Shown one piece after another: positions 7,436-9,338 of a stretch of 9,338 bases of DNA. This DNA comes from Bacillota bacterium (GTDB taxonomy: Bacteria; Bacillota; Clostridia; Christensenellales; Aristaeellaceae), in assembly GCA_009787135.1 (NCBI GenBank), contig WRGP01000177.1:1-9338 (forward strand), read 5' to 3'. The translations under genes and the position numbers were made by a program. Under the pieces are notes generated by a model. That model did no database searches, was not told the origin of the DNA, and saw only the letters and a list, made by a program, of their open reading frames with translations. Numbering within the stretch: position 1 is the first letter of the stretch; each line of letters starts with the position of its first letter.

Positions 7436-7464
7436 ATTATACCGTCGATTGAAAAAAAAATCAA
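7436..7464 (-). promoter_or_regulatory. Sigma-A promoter of the HPr-like/DUF4364 operon
   Basis: On the minus strand TTGATT (7464-7459), a 17-bp spacer and a perfect TATAAT (7441-7436). Transcription would start near 7429, about 36 nt before the HPr-like start. The spacer is mostly a homopolymeric run (nine A on the plus strand, 7452-7460), whose length sets the -35 to -10 distance. Confidence 0.8.
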
Positions 7465-7467
7465 CCG

Positions 7468-7497
7468 GCATAAAATAACGCATGTCATCTCATAATA
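7468..7497 (+). promoter_or_regulatory. Sigma-G-like forespore promoter of spoVT
   Basis: GCATA (7468-7472) and CATAATA (7491-7497), 18 bp apart, fit the sigma-G pattern GYATA / CATNHTA. In Bacillus subtilis spoVT is transcribed by sigma-G, so the match is where it is expected. Transcription would start near 7504, leaving a leader of about 44 nt. It stands back-to-back with the HPr-like promoter, with only 3 bp between the two -35 elements. Confidence 0.6.
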
Positions 7498-7532
7498 GGC
7501 TCGTAAAGCCGTAACAAGGATTTTCAGAACAT

Positions 7533-7550
7533 GAGGAGGCGTTTGCTTTG
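7533..7550 (+). promoter_or_regulatory. Strong ribosome binding site deciding the TTG start of spoVT
   Basis: GAGGAGG (7533-7539) lies 8 nt before TTG (7548-7550). The protein read from this TTG begins MRATGIVRRIDELGR, as SpoVT proteins do, so the rare start codon is well supported. There is no in-frame ATG nearby. Confidence 0.8.
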
Positions 7551-8102
7551 AGAGCTACGGGCATTGTCCGCAGAATCGACGAACTTGGCCGTGTGGTCAT
7601 TCCCAAGGAGATCCGCAGAACCCTGCGCATCCGCGAAGGGGATCCGCTGGAGATCTATACCGACCGTGACGGTGAAGTGATCCTGAAAAAGTATTCCCCT
7701 ATCGGCGAAATCGCCGCGTTTGCCAAGGACTACACTGAGTCCCTCTTCCGCTCCATGGGGCATATTGCCTGCATCTGTGACCGCGACATGGTGGTCGCCG
7801 CGTCCGGCGTGCCGCGCAAGGAACTGTGGGACAAGCCAATCAGCCGGGAGCTGGAAGCGGCTATCGCGAACCGCCAGAGCATGGCGATCAATAAATCCGC
7901 CGGCGGAAAGGTGTTTGCCGTGACCAACGAGGATGAGGCCATAGGCTATACCGCGCAGGTGTTCTCCCCGATCATCGCCGACGGCGAGGCGATCGGCGGC
8001 GTGCTGCTGCTCAGCCGCGAGGCGGGCGTCAAGATGGGCGATACCGAGTTGAAGGTCGCGGAAACCACGGCCGGCATCGTCGGGCGGCAGATGGAGCAAT
8101 AG
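7548..8102 (+). CDS. spoVT: Stage V sporulation protein T, AbrB-family forespore regulator
   Basis: A 184-residue transcription factor, nearly the same length as Bacillus subtilis SpoVT (178 aa). Residues 1-50 (TGIVRRIDELGRVVIPKEIR, then TLRIREGDPLEIYTDRDGE and VILKKYSP) form the AbrB-type swapped-hairpin DNA-binding domain and are almost identical to the known protein. Residues from about 55 form the GAF-like sensing and tetramer domain (GHIACICDRDMVV, then YTAQVFSPIIADGEAIGGVL), ending in the typical AETTAGIVGRQMEQ. In Bacillus it tunes sigma-G genes in the forespore late in sporulation. Translation starts at TTG, which may lower output. The gene marks the organism as a spore former or a recent descendant of one. 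It is followed by the hairpin cluster rather than by another gene. Confidence 0.96.
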   Translation: MRATGIVRRIDELGRVVIPKEIRRTLRIREGDPLEIYTDRDGEVILKKYSPIGEIAAFAKDYTESLFRSMGHIACICDRDMVVAASGVPRKELWDKPISRELEAAIANRQSMAINKSAGGKVFAVTNEDEAIGYTAQVFSPIIADGEAIGGVLLLSREAGVKMGDTELKVAETTAGIVGRQMEQ

Positions 8103-8106
8103 GGTT

Positions 8107-8280
8107 CCGTGAAAATCTGCGAATTTTCACGGGGGAGAAACGGGGCTGGGAACGCCATCCCCTGAAAATCTGCGGATTTTCCGGGCGGGGATGGCGCAAG
8201 GTAGAAAATCCTTTGGGATTTTCTGTCCGTTCGGCGGCGGAGCCGCCGATGCCGGATTGGAAACAAGGGGCTGCGGCCCC
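8107..8280. repeat. Cluster of five perfect hairpins, three sharing GAAAATC/GATTTTC arms
   Basis: This gene-free stretch behind spoVT holds, in order: HP1 8107-8132 (10-bp stem, loop CTGCGA); HP2 8153-8196 (see its own entry); HP3 8203-8224 (AGAAAATCC, loop TTTG, GGATTTTCT); HP4 8232-8248 (CGGCGGC, loop GGA, GCCGCCG); HP5 8267-8280 (GGGGC, loop TGCG, GCCCC). HP1 and HP2 cores, GAAAATCTGCGAATTTTC and GAAAATCTGCGGATTTTC, differ at one base. HP2 and HP5 close C(TGCG)G, which fits the very stable UNCG tetraloop. None has a good T-tract. The likely nature is a REP- or MITE-like dispersed repeat, or a structured RNA at the spoVT mRNA end. Open frames across it give only repeat-derived text and are not genes. 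Confidence 0.7.
8153..8196. repeat. Nested two-tier hairpin within the cluster
   Basis: CGCCATCCCC (8153-8162) pairs with GGGGATGGCG (8187-8196), a perfect 10-bp outer stem. Inside, GAAAATC (8164-8170) pairs with GATTTTC (8175-8181) around a TGCG tetraloop. One base on the left and five on the right separate the two stems. Confidence 0.75.
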
Positions 8281-8318
8281 ATGAGAATCTCCCCGGGGTT
8301 TGGAAGGGTATAGTATTC

Positions 8319-8378
8319 GCAGTCCGTATGCATGGGGGCGCTTAGCACCCCCATGCATACGGACTGCTATTTTATTTG
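8319..8378 (+). terminator. Strong terminator with a 20-bp perfect stem
   Basis: Bases 8319-8338 pair perfectly with 8348-8367 around a 9-nt loop (CGCTTAGCA), whose GC...GC could add two pairs. The right arm is followed by TATTTTATTT, a T-rich tract on the plus strand, so it should end transcripts from spoVT and the hairpin cluster. The stem is longer than usual for a terminator and contains the palindrome ATGCAT. Confidence 0.75.
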
Positions 8379-8382
8379 GATG

Positions 8383-8400
8383 TTATTCCCATGGGAATAA
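8383..8400. promoter_or_regulatory. 18-bp perfect palindrome, candidate operator
   Basis: TTATTCCCATGGGAATAA is a perfect inverted repeat without a gap. It lies 14 bp upstream of the putative -35 of the cysteine-repeat gene and directly behind the terminator, a place typical for a dimeric regulator. No specific regulator can be named. Confidence 0.45.
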
Positions 8401-8413
8401 ATTGGAAATATTG

Positions 8414-8442
8414 TTGCATTTGTTTGTCTAAAAAATTACTAT
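8414..8442 (+). promoter_or_regulatory. Putative promoter of the cysteine-repeat secreted protein gene
   Basis: TTGCAT (8414-8419), a 17-bp spacer and TACTAT (8437-8442) lie in a markedly AT-rich stretch. The -10 matches 4/6 and the -35 only 3/6, so it would need help or be weak. A sporulation sigma promoter was looked for and not convincingly found. A small hairpin, GCCTTG (8451-8456) with CAAGGC (8463-8468), lies at the start of the leader. Confidence 0.4.
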
Positions 8443-8490
8443 TTTGTTAAGCCTTGGAAGATCAAGGCAATATGCTTTGGAGGTGAACCC

Positions 8491-8994
8491 ATGAACAAGA
8501 AATTAATAGCCATTTTTGCGGTCCTTCTGGTAACACTCGCCGTCACAGCCGGCGCGGTAGCGGAATGCAGGCCCGGCGCGGCTTGTGTCGAGGAGGGGCG
8601 GTCCCAAACCCTGACCTGCCCGATGGTTTCATGGCAGGAATTGAGATCTTTCGGCGGCGCGGGCAATTGTGTATCGACGAACAGCACGAGCAACTGTGCG
8701 CCGGCTAACAGCACGAGCAACTGTGCGCCGACAAGCGGCGCGGGCAATTGCGCGCCGGCTAACAGCACGCGCAACTGTGTGCCGACAAACGGCGCGGGCA
8801 ATTGCGCGCCGACGAACAGCACGGGCAACTGCGCGCCGACGAACAGCACGGGCAACTGCGCGCCGGCTAGCGCGTCCTCATCCGCTTGTTCTTCTCAAGC
8901 ATTGTATGATACGTCCGCTTGCCGGCCGGTTTTTATCCGCACAGGCTCGGGCTGTATGGTATACTACTATACGGGCGCTTGCGCGTATCGGTGA
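8491..8994 (+). CDS. Secreted cysteine-repeat protein, function unknown
   Basis: A 167-residue protein not recognised as any named family. Residues 1-24 form a clear signal peptide: NKK, a hydrophobic core, and cleavage after AGAVA. The mature part holds all 15 cysteines (26, 32, 43; one every nine residues from 60 to 123; then 133, 144, 155, 164). Residues 59-130 are eight tandem 9-residue repeats of consensus NCAPTNSTG, alternating NST and GAG types. The C-terminus ends SGCMVYYYTGACAYR. A disulfide-rich, flexible surface or spore-envelope protein would fit, but no role is shown. GGAGGTGA (8479-8486) precedes the ATG at ideal spacing. The gene is a single unit between two strong hairpins, with an AT-rich upstream region unlike its neighbours, which may indicate transfer. 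Confidence 0.8.
   Translation: MNKKLIAIFAVLLVTLAVTAGAVAECRPGAACVEEGRSQTLTCPMVSWQELRSFGGAGNCVSTNSTSNCAPANSTSNCAPTSGAGNCAPANSTRNCVPTNGAGNCAPTNSTGNCAPTNSTGNCAPASASSSACSSQALYDTSACRPVFIRTGSGCMVYYYTGACAYR
8665..8880 (+). repeat. Eight tandem 27-bp coding repeats
   Basis: Eight in-frame 27-bp units encode NCVSTNSTS, NCAPANSTS, NCAPTSGAG, NCAPANSTR, NCVPTNGAG, NCAPTNSTG, NCAPTNSTG and NCAPASASS. Units 6 and 7 differ by one silent base. Units 2-3 and 4-5 look like copies of a 54-bp double unit. Copy number is likely to vary between strains. Confidence 0.9.
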
Positions 8995-9007
8995 CGGAGG
9001 AAGGCGG

Positions 9008-9214
9008 TCATCCCTGAAGGTGAAAGGGGCCGCCATGGGTATGGCGGCCCCTTTCGCGGGCAAGCGTTGATGCCTTTTCGCGGTTGATTGGCGGAAATTT
9101 TGCGGCTCTTTTTCCGCAGCGCTGCGCCGCCTGTAAGTGCACGCGGCCACAAATACCAATTGCGCAATGATGTTTCTCGCAATCTTTCTTGCCGCATCGA
9201 ACGCAAAATGGCAT
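9008..9214 (-). CDS. Small cysteine-rich ORF, doubtful
   Basis: A 68-codon frame beginning MPFCVRCGKKDCEKHHCAIG, with C4, C7, C12, H15, H16, C17 and C22 clustered as in a zinc ribbon. Its ATG overlaps the stop of the upstream minus-strand gene (TAATG), which suggests coupled translation. An imperfect ribosome site (AGGGAA) lies about 8 nt upstream. Against it, the last 15 or so residues are encoded across the 9022-9055 hairpin and read as low-quality sequence. It may be a real small zinc protein or a chance frame. No family was recognised. Confidence 0.4.
   Translation of the reverse strand: MPFCVRCGKKDCEKHHCAIGICGRVHLQAAQRCGKRAAKFPPINREKASTLARERGRHTHGGPFHLQG
9022..9055. terminator. 15-bp perfect-stem hairpin between convergent genes
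   Basis: GAAAGGGGCCGCCAT (9022-9036) and ATGGCGGCCCCTTTC (9041-9055) pair perfectly around GGGT. It lies 27 nt behind the cysteine-repeat gene and faces a minus-strand reading frame, so it may act in both directions. The T-tract is only three bases on either strand, so terminator activity is uncertain. Confidence 0.5.
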
Positions 9215-9338
9215 TACCCGTTCCCTTGCAGAATGCCTTGCATAAGCCGGATCAACACCGAGAAGATGGCGGAGGCCGCCTCTCTTGTATCGGCGGGCAT
9301 TTCCCCACCCTCTGTTCGCAGGCCGCTATGGTCTTCCA
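9213..9338 (-). CDS. C-terminal end of an unknown gene entering from the right edge
   Basis: The minus-strand frame is open from the window edge to TAA at 9213-9215, about 41 residues: ...GGEMPADTREAASAIFSVLI followed by RLMQGILQGNG. The end looks like an amphipathic helix. No family can be named from this fragment. Its stop overlaps the start of the next small frame. Confidence 0.5.

Noticed and set aside
7946..8358. Minus-strand frames with repeated NPQIF-type text behind spoVT
   Set aside because: The text comes from the hairpin repeats, and no ribosome site or family match supports translation.
8439..8855. Minus-strand frame with repeated LFVGAQLPV-type text
   Set aside because: It is the antisense reading of the 27-bp coding repeats. 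Any repeat of a length divisible by three without stops gives periodic text in all frames.
8665..8880. Regular repeats that could be taken for a CRISPR array
   Set aside because: The 27-bp units are contiguous with no spacers and keep the reading frame of a signal-peptide protein.

Overview
The window looks like chromosomal DNA from a high-GC, endospore-forming member of the Clostridia. The sporulation regulator SpoVT, a DUF4364 winged-helix protein, a clostridial-type HPr-like protein, a TSCPD-domain protein and the MrfA/MrfB repair pair all point to Firmicutes, as do strong GGAGG ribosome binding sites. The GC-rich codon use resembles Christensenellales-like lineages, but that placement is a guess. 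No tRNA, rRNA, transposase, phage gene or CRISPR array was seen.

Layout. 1-423 (minus) is the N-terminal part of a DUF255/YyaL-type thioredoxin-fold protein that runs off the left edge. Divergent from it, a good sigma-A promoter (485-513) opens a tight three-gene operon: a small cysteine-rich protein (537-1043), then mrfA (1040-3307) and mrfB (3304-4458). The genes overlap by 4 bp at both junctions, and a hairpin plus T-run follows. A TPR protein (4551-5282) comes next, with a short non-coding stretch behind it that reads like the broken start of a secreted protein. 5384-5632 (minus) is a TSCPD-domain protein. 5773-6636 (plus) is a YVTN/beta-propeller-like protein whose 3' end overlaps the end of a minus-strand operon of an HPr-like protein (7166-7393) and a DUF4364 protein (6617-7159). 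That operon starts from a near-consensus sigma-A promoter. Back-to-back with it lies a sigma-G-like promoter in front of spoVT (7548-8102, TTG start).

The right end is the accessory-looking part. Behind spoVT lies a gene-free stretch of about 390 bp holding a cluster of perfect hairpins, three of them built on the same GAAAATC...GATTTTC arms, then a 20-bp perfect-stem terminator. An AT-rich promoter region with an 18-bp perfect palindrome follows. It precedes a secreted protein (8491-8994) with a signal peptide and eight 9-residue repeats, each with one cysteine (15 Cys in all). A 15-bp-stem hairpin separates it from a minus-strand pair of small ORFs, one partial, at the right edge.

How the genes fit together. 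MrfA and MrfB form the UvrABC-independent repair system known in Bacillus subtilis for mitomycin lesions, and the zinc-type protein ahead of them is a candidate partner by context. The HPr-like protein keeps the regulatory serine but not the phosphoryl-carrying histidine, so it is more likely regulatory than a sugar-transport component. SpoVT ties the neighbourhood to late forespore expression. The hairpin cluster and the cysteine-repeat secreted protein are the least explained items here.
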